Below, piece by piece: positions 27,252-35,370 of a DNA stretch of 64,000 nt; within the stretch, counting starts at the first letter, position 1; the number at the start of each line of letters is the position of its first letter. The notes under the pieces were generated by a model that saw only the letters and a list, made by a program, of their open reading frames with translations, was not told the DNA's origin and did no database searches. The DNA is from Deltaproteobacteria bacterium. Its GTDB lineage: Bacteria > Desulfobacterota > Desulfobulbia > Desulfobulbales > SURF-16. The position numbers were made by a program, and so were the translations under genes. The stretch spans positions 62,001-126,000 of the forward strand of contig JACRCD010000028.1 of NCBI GenBank assembly GCA_016219175.1. The letters are read 5' to 3'.

Positions 27252-28727
27252 TCAAAATTCAGGAACCCACTCATCCTGCTTTGCTGCTCCGGATTCTTCT
27301 TCATGGGGGACAACTAATTGCATGAGATCGCTTATCTTTTTTCGAACTTTATTCCCTAATACATCCTTTACGCTAGCAGAACATTCCAATTTTCTTGCTT
27401 CTCCGGAAGAAGGATAAGGGACGGATATATCGGCAGGCAGTTCGTTTCCCTGGCTCTGCATTAAAACTTCCCCATCCGAATACAGGATCTCCAAGGTCCA
27501 GAAATCAACCGGTATCTCATCCTCACAATCCAGCCTTACGACAAGACTGTCCATGTCTGTTTCAGCGTTTATCACCGGAGTTGGGGGATTTCCCTTCAAA
27601 AAAACTTTTTGTGTCGCAACAGTGGGGTTATCAGCCCTGTCCCATACCTTCAAAATAATTTCATACATTCCGTCTTCAGCTTTACGACCGTCGGGCCTCT
27701 GTCCTTTCCAGACAAACCGCGGGGGAATGGCCCCTGTGCCCTCTACCCCCGCCATGATCTCCCCGTTCAAATTCTGAATGGAGAAAGACCAACGGGATAC
27801 CGGCTCAGGATCCTGCCAGACAGGAATTACCGGCAGTCGTGCATTGAATGCGGTAATATTGTTAACCTTCGCGCCCACGATTTTCAAGGACAGCTTAGGT
27901 GCGCTGTTGTCCACCTGATAGTTGCCGACAAAAAAAACCTTCATGCCGCCGGAACCATACTTTAAAACCAGACTTACCGGCAGAGAACCATCCCTGTCTG
28001 GAGCAAACCAGGAAACAGAATACATGTTTGCCTGATTTTCCCGCATCTCCAGATAATTATCATCTCCAACCATCAGCAGGACCTGGGAGAGCTTGTCGTT
28101 GCCGATTGCCGGCCGAAGCCTGACGTTGCAACGCACCTCATCACCCGGCTTCGCATGCATGGGTTCAAGTCTGGATGTTTCAACAAACATGCCTGGACTT
28201 CCCTCGGCTTCTTCTATTACCGATGGCCAGCTGTTCATGATTTGCCGGGTAAGCACCGGCAATATCTCATCAATGTTTTCAGGTTCATCTATGGCAAGGA
28301 AATTTGAGACATCCGCTTTGCTTACTCCACCGACATCGGTCCAGATGGTACGCGCATCACTTGTCCGGACGAGACTAAGAACCATGCCAAGAGCTGCCAG
28401 CGGCAAATCCTGCCGCTGGCTTACCGTCCCCAGCAGGACAAAATCAGCCCCGAGATCCTGTTTCGCCTGACAAATATGGCTTGTGCTAAGAAATCCCAGC
28501 CATCTGATACGATTTCTCGCCATAAAAGTGATGACTCTATCAGAAGGTATGACCTCCAATCCTCTTTCCGTCATACTTTGCTGCAAAAAATCAGTGAGAG
28601 GGAAATTCACGCCATTACGTCCCTGGCTTAAGTCTTCCACCGGCAATACCGCCACACTAAGCGCCTGAGCATGGGGAGCCATCTGCATAAACAGCAGCAT
28701 TACCGAGATGATAAAAAAATTCTTCAT
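27252..28727 (-). CDS. Exported protein with TolB-like domain and C-terminal beta-sandwich
   Basis: 491 residues. The signal peptide is FFIISVMLLFMQMAPHAQALS. The N-terminal domain (about 22-165) has VAVLPVEDLSQGRNG...FLQQSMTERGLEVIPSDRV...LGADFVLLGTVSQRQ...SLVRTSDARTIWTD, the same fold as the lipoproteins on either side. The remainder (about 175-480) is beta-rich with Ig-like or FlgD-like strands (RFVWKGQRPDGRKAEDGMYEIILKVWDRADNPTV). No heme or catalytic motif. It is the second of three such genes running into the cytochromes. The ribosome site is weak. I do not recognise a named family for the whole protein. Confidence 0.75.
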   Translation of the reverse strand: MKNFFIISVMLLFMQMAPHAQALSVAVLPVEDLSQGRNGVNFPLTDFLQQSMTERGLEVIPSDRVITFMARNRIRWLGFLSTSHICQAKQDLGADFVLLGTVSQRQDLPLAALGMVLSLVRTSDARTIWTDVGGVSKADVSNFLAIDEPENIDEILPVLTRQIMNSWPSVIEEAEGSPGMFVETSRLEPMHAKPGDEVRCNVRLRPAIGNDKLSQVLLMVGDDNYLEMRENQANMYSVSWFAPDRDGSLPVSLVLKYGSGGMKVFFVGNYQVDNSAPKLSLKIVGAKVNNITAFNARLPVIPVWQDPEPVSRWSFSIQNLNGEIMAGVEGTGAIPPRFVWKGQRPDGRKAEDGMYEIILKVWDRADNPTVATQKVFLKGNPPTPVINAETDMDSLVVRLDCEDEIPVDFWTLEILYSDGEVLMQSQGNELPADISVPYPSSGEARKLECSASVKDVLGNKVRKKISDLMQLVVPHEEESGAAKQDEWVPEF

Positions 28728-28829
28728 GATGGCAACCGCATAAAACGCTGGTCCTCTCTCTTGCCGGGAAATTCCCGGCTACCAGGAAAGGCGGCCGGGC
28801 AAATGCTCATCCCGGATTCCTACACAATA

Positions 28830-29465
28830 TTATTTATCCGGTTCAACGGTTACAGGTTCTGAAATTACTGTTCCAGCAGGAGGCGTCTCCTGCTTCTGAG
28901 GAATAGTGCTAAGAAGTTCCTGAACGAGCTTAACGGTAACCTTATAGGTATCGTCCGGAACAACGCCAAAAAGTCGCCCCAGCATGGAATCGCCGGCACG
29001 ATGACCGCTAGCCTGCCACAATACGAGACCGGACTTAGTCTCAATCAACCGTAAAGTCAAACTCATTTCAGGAACAAGCAGCGACCCTATACGTTTGTCA
29101 CCTGCCAAATCAACGGAACCGACAATAATGGACTGGACATTGAGGCGCTGTCCCAACCTGCTCAGCATGAGCTGGCTCACGGCGGCACCAGGGTCGACAG
29201 CCTCCTCATACAATATACTGTCGACTATACCCTTGTCCACAACATCAAAAACATTCATTGCCAGGATCTGGGAGCTGATAACGTCCCTTGCCAGTTCCGC
29301 CGCATACTTCTGATCCGTGTTGTTTTGCAGGGGCAGAACACAAACTCTGTTGACAAAATCAAGCGTTACATCTTCCCGCATAAAGGAAATTGTTGTTTTT
29401 CCTCCGCATCCGGACAGTGTCAAAAAGCACATTAACAACGTCATAAATCGCATTGATCTTTTCAT
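28830..29465 (-). CDS. Envelope lipoprotein, CsgG/LpoB-like
   Basis: 211 residues. The lipobox LSGCGGK follows a short hydrophobic signal. The fold signature is VCVLPLQNNTDQKYAAELARDVISSQILAMNVFDVVDKG...LGQRLNVQSIIVGSVDLAGD...MSLTLRLIETKSGLVLWQASG. It is probably outer-membrane anchored, facing the periplasm, where it might form or regulate an export channel or bind the 685-residue barrel encoded just upstream. The 102-bp gap to the next gene and the 208-bp gap from the barrel gene could each contain a promoter, though none was obvious. Confidence 0.75.
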   Translation of the reverse strand: MKRSMRFMTLLMCFLTLSGCGGKTTISFMREDVTLDFVNRVCVLPLQNNTDQKYAAELARDVISSQILAMNVFDVVDKGIVDSILYEEAVDPGAAVSQLMLSRLGQRLNVQSIIVGSVDLAGDKRIGSLLVPEMSLTLRLIETKSGLVLWQASGHRAGDSMLGRLFGVVPDDTYKVTVKLVQELLSTIPQKQETPPAGTVISEPVTVEPDK

Positions 29466-29673
29466 GAACAGAATCCTTGAAAAATTGAAAGGGTAACGCT
29501 TCGCTCATAAAGAATCAAACTTCATGATTCAGCCCCGGAATGCAACCGCAAAAAATCTCCTATAACAAAGGAAAAAAGACATCAAGAGGTGTTATTAGCC
29601 GCACGCTCTATCAACGAACCGTTCATACTGCTCCGCCGGGCCGGGAAATGGCTTTGTGCGAGACCGTTAAATT

Positions 29674-31731
29674 TCAGTAGCGCACGACCAGCTGCCCTCC
29701 ATACTCAAAGCCGCTGCCTTCGCTATCTTCACTGTCTTTGCTGTCTTCGCTGTCTTTGTTTTCCGCATAAGTAGTATAAGCTTGCATTGAAAAAATCTTG
29801 TTAATAGTCCAGCTGTAAGTCGCGTTATAACTATCCGCACTCTCACTGTGGTCAAAATTTAAATTCAACTGAGTTTTATAGGTAGGAGCAACAGTCAGAC
29901 TGAAAAAATATGTAAAAGGGAATGAGTCTTCGCTTTCCCACTCCCGGCCTAAGCCAACCTCGAACGACAAAATATCGGAAGGCCTCCAGCTCGTGCTGAT
30001 AATACTTGCTGCCGACCAGCTGTTTGATTTTTCATCATGAGAGGTAGCATATTTTTCTGTTAAATCAATGGTAAGACTGGGGTTGAGCCGTGCGGTAAAT
30101 TTTAAGGTGGAGTCGAAATCCTGGCCCAACAAATCTTTCTCCTCATCACGATCAGTGAGATAAGTAAGATCAAGATTCGAGGTCAAATCGGGAAATATAA
30201 GCGCGGTCAGAAATAAGTTATAATTATAACTGGTATCACTTTTCACATCCGCTTCATAATTATCGTTCCGGGTGACGCCTAGATTCATATCCAGGGTAGG
30301 GAGCAGCTGCGAAGAACAACTGATCGAGTAAAATCGATTTCTTTCTTCCTCATCTGTTTGCTCTTGGTCGCGTGATTCACTGGCACTGAGGGTTGACGAA
30401 AACAAAAGGCTGGGTGCCCAAAGAAGACTGGTGGCATTATATGTCCGATCAAGGTCGTGCCCCAAGGCGGTCTCCCCATCTTCCAGAATCAGATTATACA
30501 TAAATTGCAGGGCATCGGTGATCCGCAGTCTGACAGAGCTATCACCTAAATAATTAGCAGTCTCCGTTTCAGTCGAAATCCGTTCTCCTGTTTCACCTGT
30601 AACCCTTGTATATGCCTCAACCCTGGTAATGTTAAAATCAGAATCCGTGCGAATTTTCTCTTCAACCAGCATGACATAACGGTAGCGCAATTCAGGTGTT
30701 TCCAGCTCAAATCGCTGCATGATACTGTTATATACGGGCTGAGGCGATGGCGTTTGGGGAGCCCAGGTGGTCCCATCATTACTGGCATATACAGTCCATC
30801 GAAAGCGGCTAGCATCATCCGTCAGGTCAGAATCCGTGTAAAGATAAATTGCATTAACCTGCTGGGAATCCACTTGCAACCCGACATTATATCGTTGATC
30901 ATGGATTACCAGCGGCAAATTCGCACTCAGGTCATTCCAGTCCGGTTCTTCATCAACATCCTTGTCGTCCCAGCCACCGCGTGATTCTCGTATACGAACC
31001 GGCACAAGGGCTCTGCCCCTGGAATCGAGGGTGGCGGAAAAATCCTGATTGTTTCTATCGTATTGTCCAAGAAAGGAAAAACTTACGCGGTCCTGCCAGA
31101 AAGATTTGTCAGTTGTCAAACGGCCCAGCTGACTGGAGGACTTATTATTACTATCCGCAACATAGTCATCGCTTTCATTCAAATCGATACTGTAATAGAC
31201 TTTGGCCAGCAACAAGTCCCAGTCAATATTGAAACCACTGGAGGTACTGTTTGCATCGAGCCGGTTGGGATTCTCATCATCGCCTGTGCGGCTCCCTCCA
31301 TAATTGAATTGCAACGCAGGCCACAGTTCTTTCTGCCAGTTGCTGTTCCAACGACTCTGCCATGACCGGCTGGTCAGATCAGATCTCTCGGAATTGCGGA
31401 GTTTGTTTAATGTCCCGGAAAGGTCAAAATAAAAGAGATCATTATTTACTTCCAAATCAAGATAGGGATTTACCGTTTCAGTTTCACTCCCCTCTTTCCA
31501 ACTCGTAGTGTAGCGGACAGATTCTTCAAGACTCATCACGGGTGTTAGCTGCGCATCATGATTAAAGGTCGTGCTTTGGCTGATTTGCGATGTGTCTCCT
31601 TCCTCATCGGTATGCTGAGATGACAGCAGGCCATTAAAGGTTAGCGGCTTTCCATAGGCTGCAGCCGCCCCAATAAAGACAAGCGCTGACAGGATCAGGG
31701 TAATGCTGCTATATTTTCTCCCTCCCCTCAT
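29674..31731 (-). CDS. Large outer-membrane beta-barrel protein
   Basis: 685 residues with a signal peptide (ITLILSALVFIGAAAAYG). It has long alternating amphipathic strands with many Asp/Ser/Thr turns (for example SSQLLPTLDMNLGVTRNDNYEAD) and ends LVVRY, an aromatic C-terminus as used for BAM insertion. It lies in the middle of an outer-membrane cytochrome locus, so it could be the porin of a porin-cytochrome conduit. Low-complexity DSEDSKDSEDSEGS near the C-terminus is encoded by 9-bp repeats at about 29710-29758. The ATG lacks a ribosome site; the strong one upstream serves a 14-codon in-frame ORF ended by TAA at 31738-31740. Confidence 0.82.
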   Translation of the reverse strand: MRGGRKYSSITLILSALVFIGAAAAYGKPLTFNGLLSSQHTDEEGDTSQISQSTTFNHDAQLTPVMSLEESVRYTTSWKEGSETETVNPYLDLEVNNDLFYFDLSGTLNKLRNSERSDLTSRSWQSRWNSNWQKELWPALQFNYGGSRTGDDENPNRLDANSTSSGFNIDWDLLLAKVYYSIDLNESDDYVADSNNKSSSQLGRLTTDKSFWQDRVSFSFLGQYDRNNQDFSATLDSRGRALVPVRIRESRGGWDDKDVDEEPDWNDLSANLPLVIHDQRYNVGLQVDSQQVNAIYLYTDSDLTDDASRFRWTVYASNDGTTWAPQTPSPQPVYNSIMQRFELETPELRYRYVMLVEEKIRTDSDFNITRVEAYTRVTGETGERISTETETANYLGDSSVRLRITDALQFMYNLILEDGETALGHDLDRTYNATSLLWAPSLLFSSTLSASESRDQEQTDEEERNRFYSISCSSQLLPTLDMNLGVTRNDNYEADVKSDTSYNYNLFLTALIFPDLTSNLDLTYLTDRDEEKDLLGQDFDSTLKFTARLNPSLTIDLTEKYATSHDEKSNSWSAASIISTSWRPSDILSFEVGLGREWESEDSFPFTYFFSLTVAPTYKTQLNLNFDHSESADSYNATYSWTINKIFSMQAYTTYAENKDSEDSKDSEDSEGSGFEYGGQLVVRY

Positions 31732-31737
31732 AATCAG

Positions 31738-31782
31738 TTACTTTCCGCATGTAATTATGAAAAATAAATCATTTTCCTTCAT
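31738..31782 (-). CDS. Possible 14-residue leader ORF in frame with the beta-barrel gene
   Basis: Minus-strand ATG at 31782 lies 7 bases after AAGGAG and encodes MKENDLFFIITCGK before TAA. The barrel ATG follows 6 bases later in the same frame. It may be a translational-coupling leader or a nonsense-interrupted N-terminal extension. Confidence 0.4.
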   Translation of the reverse strand: MKENDLFFIITCGK

Positions 31783-31908
31783 CCCCCATCTCCTTGCATT
31801 AAAATGCAAAACATGAAGAAACAGCAACTGTTATCAGTCTAAAACAAAAAAAAGCTACATCTCAACAAGCCTGGGCAAACCTTACCGGTCAAAACATTTG
31901 ACAAAAAA

Positions 31909-31963
31909 AATTCCGGCCTGAAAACGATAAGGAGGGAAGGGATATCGTTTCCTGGCCGGAATT
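31909..31963 (-). terminator. Rho-independent terminator of the second OmcS-like gene
   Basis: Arms AATTCCGGCC (31909-31918) and GGCCGGAATT (31954-31963), with inner AAACGATA/TATCGTTT pairing, are followed on the minus strand by eight T residues (31901-31908 region). This separates the cytochrome from the barrel gene downstream. Confidence 0.85.
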
Positions 31964-32023
31964 AACTTGTGCAGCTAACAGACTTTTACTTTTTCTTACT
32001 CATTATGCGATTGCGGCTGTCCA

Positions 32024-33154
32024 TCAACCTGCATCTTTGGTTGTATGGCACTCAAAACAGCCACAGGCGCCATTGTCGCTTCCGGCCTGACAAGTATCAT
32101 AATCCCAACGGAGAAGATCCGCATATGGGGATCCATGAGCCCGATGGCAGGAAATACAGTTAACGATTGCGTCGCCCGCGTTGGCAAATACGTTGCTCAC
32201 AGTAACCGTGACAACAGCTCCTGTTTTACGGTTGGTGGCAACAGGAGCGATAGGCAGATACGTTCCATCAGTGCCGTAACTCTTGTATTCGGTGCCGGCG
32301 CCTAGAACGTTCATATCATAATCCGTTGGATGACGTATCCAGGCAGCAGCTGCTTCCACACCAGTGTCAGCGCCGAGATTTCCAGCCCCTGAATGGAAAT
32401 TGCCATGACATTCGGCACAAAGATAGTTGATACTTTTTGCACCTTCACTCCCTGATGCGGGCATTGTGTCGGATGCCCGATGCACACCGTAATATTGATT
32501 ATGATCTATTGAACTGCTGTCAAATTCCCAATTGGTGTCTTCCTTGCCGATAATACCATAGAGGAAGCGGAAACTTTTGGCGGTTGTCGAACCATCAAGG
32601 GTGGAGTCATCACCATGGTGGGATCCCGAGATTGCGGTAAAATCATCCACCGTACTGCCCCCCTTCACATGCTCCCCATGACAGCCATAGGTGCCGGCAC
32701 AGGTCAACTGGGTCGCCCAAGCGCCATTTCCGCTGTTCACCTGGGTATTTGCATTAAAATCAGGATTCCAGCCGGGAGGATCGTAATCCAAATTCACGTC
32801 GGCATTGACGCCTGCTTCAAGGCCGATCACATTATGTCCCGTGGTGTCGTCGGTAAGCACCCAATAAAAATTGCCGCCGGCAAGGGTATTGGTGCCGTAG
32901 GTAGGCGCTCCAGAAGAAAGAACATAGGGGATATTACCGGCAACGGTATTGGTTCCCGTATGGCAACCAATGCAACCGCCATTGGTTAACGCCCCGCTTG
33001 GAGAATCAAAAAGATCCGCGCCATCCTGGCTGTTATGCATTGTATGACAGTCCACACAGGGGCCTGCCGCCTTACCCATAACTGAACACGGCAGAATGAA
33101 CGCGACTCCCAACAAGCCGACGCCGATCGATATAATCCGCATTTTTTTATCCAT
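32024..33154 (-). CDS. OmcS-like hexaheme extracellular cytochrome (paralog 2)
   Basis: 376 residues from ATG 33154, behind GGAGGG. Same architecture as the paralog at 19852: GPCVDCHTMHNSQ, CIGCHTG, GHNVIGL, TCAGTYGCHG (CX5CH), LCAECHGNFHSG with WIRHPTDYDM, NCISCHRAHG, CFECHTTKDAG. It differs by being a stand-alone transcript: its own strong terminator lies just downstream, and upstream are a palindromic site (33228-33244) and a sigma-54 promoter (33283-33298). That arrangement suggests separate, stronger and regulated expression, as expected for the main filament subunit, with the other copy expressed with the accessory operon. Filament formation is inferred from similarity to OmcS, not shown. 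Confidence 0.87.
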   Translation of the reverse strand: MDKKMRIISIGVGLLGVAFILPCSVMGKAAGPCVDCHTMHNSQDGADLFDSPSGALTNGGCIGCHTGTNTVAGNIPYVLSSGAPTYGTNTLAGGNFYWVLTDDTTGHNVIGLEAGVNADVNLDYDPPGWNPDFNANTQVNSGNGAWATQLTCAGTYGCHGEHVKGGSTVDDFTAISGSHHGDDSTLDGSTTAKSFRFLYGIIGKEDTNWEFDSSSIDHNQYYGVHRASDTMPASGSEGAKSINYLCAECHGNFHSGAGNLGADTGVEAAAAWIRHPTDYDMNVLGAGTEYKSYGTDGTYLPIAPVATNRKTGAVVTVTVSNVFANAGDAIVNCISCHRAHGSPYADLLRWDYDTCQAGSDNGACGCFECHTTKDAG

Positions 33155-33227
33155 GAGTCCCTCCATCTCGTTATTGTTTTTTTGCCGTAAGATTTAATAA
33201 GGTAGTTTTTTTTAACAAAAAATGAAA

Positions 33228-33244
33228 TGCGGCAAATTGTCGCA
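33228..33244. promoter_or_regulatory. RegA/PrrA-like palindromic site 2 (best match)
   Basis: TGCGGCAAATTGTCGCA, core GCGGC-N5-GTCGC. It lies 74 bp upstream of the OmcS-like start. A possible sigma-70 -10 (TATTAA, minus strand 33199-33194) would put the site centre near -50. Confidence 0.8.
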
Positions 33245-33282
33245 GCACTCATTCAACTTCTTCATTTCACAACAGAATTAAA

Positions 33283-33298
33283 AGCACATTACATGCCA
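33283..33298 (-). promoter_or_regulatory. Sigma-54 promoter upstream of the OmcS-like gene
   Basis: On the minus strand TGGCATGTAATGTGCT: a TGGCATG -24 box, GG-N10-GC spacing and a GTGCT -12 box. Transcription would start near 33272, which puts the palindrome at about +29 to +45. Confidence 0.65.
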
Positions 33299-33474
33299 CA
33301 AAAGCCTATAAAAAATCAGTCCTTGTCTCTCGCGGCATCCCAAAGCAATCATCCTTGTTTTTCCCATCTTCGCAATTATTTCAGGATCCTTAACCCTGCG
33401 CACAACTTCTTCGTCTCGCATAAGCCAACAGATTCTAACCTGTACTCATCAGCCTTTGACGAGTATTTCCTCAA

Positions 33475-33792
33475 CTAACTGGCCCGGATGAATTTCAGAC
33501 CTGCAAAATACCCTTCTTCCCTCTTGCCGGACCACATCACAACAGCCTTCTTCGGTATTTTAACATCCGCCTTCGTAGCAATATTGACCATCTGCCCGAG
33601 AAACAACTCTCCAGAAGTACTTATGCCCATACCTGTTTCACTAATATTAAGTAGTTTAGCCTCCACACTTTCCATTGACAGGTCACGAATTTCGAGGATA
33701 ATCGCGGGGTCACCGCCAAGCTGCTCCGCAGAGACCCTTCTGGCAAGTCTCCCATCCGTCAAAACCCCCGCACCCTCTCCAACCATTTTCAT
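33475..33792 (-). CDS. Single-domain PilZ protein
   Basis: 105 residues from ATG 33792 (GTG 33795 also possible). The c-di-GMP binding signatures are present: RxxxR at R15-R19 (RLARR) and NxSxxG in LLNISETGMGIS, followed by MVNIATK and ending GLKFIRAS as in PilZ domains. It would bind cyclic di-GMP and act on a partner, for example in motility, exopolysaccharide or secretion. No other domain is present. The palindromic site at 33915-33931 lies 123 bp upstream, placing it in the proposed redox regulon with the second PilZ gene at 40879. Confidence 0.85.
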   Translation of the reverse strand: MKMVGEGAGVLTDGRLARRVSAEQLGGDPAIILEIRDLSMESVEAKLLNISETGMGISTSGELFLGQMVNIATKADVKIPKKAVVMWSGKREEGYFAGLKFIRAS

Positions 33793-34526
33793 CACCGCAC
33801 CCTATTATGAATTTCGAGTAATTTTTCCGTTTAACCAGCGAACAACCCAAACCATTCCTCGAAGTTATTTGCTATTGTCAATTAAAAAATAACACATAAT
33901 CTTCTCCCTGGAAATGTGGTGAATTGTCGCACCACAAATAATGTAACAACTATGCACCATCTCCTTTTCTACCTTTTATTTCCGCCAAATAAGAAAAAGA
34001 CAGGTGTTAATCACTTTTTTAAAAATTCTGCCTTGTTTGCATTTCTGTGACATAAAATTTCCGTAATTCCGCCTTCATGGCCTGGACAATTACGCGACAC
34101 ATTCTGTTAACTGGAAAAATAGAGGGCGACAGGGTAACAATAGAGTTATGCATGGGATACAGCACGGAACTGTCTGCTAGCGCGACCAAACACACCAACC
34201 GGCGTCACATGGTGATGTTGCAGAGTATTGCCGACAGTTTCTTAAACGCGGATTATTATCTCCGCGGAGGTATTCAATGAAAAAAGAAGCTGCCAAGCAT
34301 ATCACTAAACAGTGGTGTCAGGTTACCAAAGCGGCCCGGAACCCGAGGATCTAATGAAAATATATCAGAGAGAGGAACGCGAGGTTGCAGAAGACGGAGA
34401 AGACACTCAAAGACCGTGCTAATTCCATGCTATTTTGGGGGATTACTCATGGTTAACAACAAAACATAACAACCGATCCATTTGGAATTTTTGAAATAAA
34501 TCGAGGAAGGGCGGGATTGACCACGT
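33793..34526. other. Long gap with a palindromic site and no convincing gene
   Basis: Apart from the site at 33915-33931, a 67-codon plus-strand frame (34077-34280) overlaps by ATGA with a 25-codon frame, but neither has a ribosome site or a recognisable family. It may be a decayed gene. The rest shows nothing I can name. Confidence 0.45.
33915..33931. promoter_or_regulatory. RegA/PrrA-like palindromic site 3
   Basis: TGTGGTGAATTGTCGCA. It overlaps a second inverted repeat, TGTGGTG-N8-CACCACA (33915-33936), so the local symmetry is extended. It faces the PilZ gene on the minus strand. Confidence 0.6.
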
Positions 34527-34724
34527 TTAAATTTCCGGGAAGTGCTGCTCTATCATCTTCTGCTTAGCCAAAAGTTTTTCCATGTCGGCATAACTGCAAG
34601 ATTCTATATTGTTATAAATCATTTGCTGTCTTTTTTCCGCAAAGGAAACCTTGTCTTCCACAAATAATCTCATGAGAAACTCATGTTCCTCGATATGTCG
34701 CCTGATGCGCGCCTGTTCATCCAT
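34527..34724 (-). CDS. Small helical protein of unknown function
   Basis: 65 residues from ATG 34724, which follows a near-perfect ribosome site (AAAGGAGG, 8-base spacer). The sequence MDEQARIRRHIEEHEFLMRLFVEDKVSFAEKRQQM... is entirely charged and helical with two possible helices and no signal or membrane segment. I do not recognise a family; it resembles small cytoplasmic regulators or adaptors in general character only. It is flanked by long non-coding stretches on both sides. It is listed because the ribosome site and sharp start make it a real gene. Confidence 0.6.
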   Translation of the reverse strand: MDEQARIRRHIEEHEFLMRLFVEDKVSFAEKRQQMIYNNIESCSYADMEKLLAKQKMIEQHFPEI

Positions 34725-35370
34725 AACAATTATCCTCCTTTCACACATGTCTTTAGCATTGACTCTATTTGCTCGCCATTAAGTCCGCAAAACTTCCTTT
34801 CCCAAAAAAAGCTCTTGCCGAGACTTCCTGGATGCACACGAAAAATTTCAACCTATTTCCGTTCTACTACACGCCCAATATGGCGTAAAAACGCACCGGA
34901 CAACGTGACTACATCCACTTGAAAAGCTTCTTTCCATTCATACCGGCATAATCATATCGCTTAACAAAAAAATCACCTCTCCCTTCCCAAATCACATAGG
35001 CAGCAATACACTTTTCCCGTCCGTAGCCGGCAACGCCTCGGGTCACGGGAGAGTCTAACTCATTAAGTTGAGACTATAGGACTTACCTGCAACGGCGAGA
35101 ATCGTCCATTGCCTCCCTGCTTCTGACCCGCTTTTTTTCTCTTGAGCCGGCTCCGTAACCGGAAACCTCAGATGGGTCCTTGACCAGAATGGCTGTCAGA
35201 TTGGCAAAAGGATGGTGAACCATACCCAAATACTACAGGCAAAGAGATTTAGCCAAAACATCGTTGAGGGATTTAAAACATCGCCCTCAAATCAGGTTAC
35301 GTAGCCCATTCTCGCTTGCAATGACCATCCATCCACACCGCAACATTTAAGCAGCTATCGGGTAAAAGAA
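34725..35370. other. Long non-coding gap before tusA
   Basis: No gene, palindromic site or known riboswitch was recognised. A weak hairpin (AGTCTAAC...GTTGAGACT) lies near 35052-35076, but the flanking bases do not match c-di-GMP, cobalamin or other riboswitch consensus sequences that I know. Confidence 0.45.

Larger units (their letters stand above)
31732..32023. other. Gap holding a leader ORF and the omcS-like terminator
   Basis: The upper part (31909-31963) is the terminator of the preceding cytochrome gene. The lower part has a small inverted repeat, TTGCATT-AA-AATGCAA (31794-31809), overlapping the ribosome site of the leader ORF at 31738-31782. No sigma-54 or palindromic site was found, so the promoter of the barrel gene is unclear. 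Confidence 0.55.
33155..33474. other. Regulatory gap between the OmcS-like and PilZ genes
   Basis: Apart from the palindrome and the sigma-54 element nothing coding was seen; 33310-33474 has no recognised element and no clear terminator for the minus-strand PilZ gene. Confidence 0.5.

Noticed and set aside
34077-34280. 67-codon plus-strand frame in the gap after the PilZ site
   Set aside because: No ribosome site and no recognisable family; kept only as part of the gap description.
34985-35080. Possible riboswitch upstream of the small-protein and tusA region
   Set aside because: The conserved core bases of c-di-GMP, cobalamin and tetrahydrofolate switches are absent.
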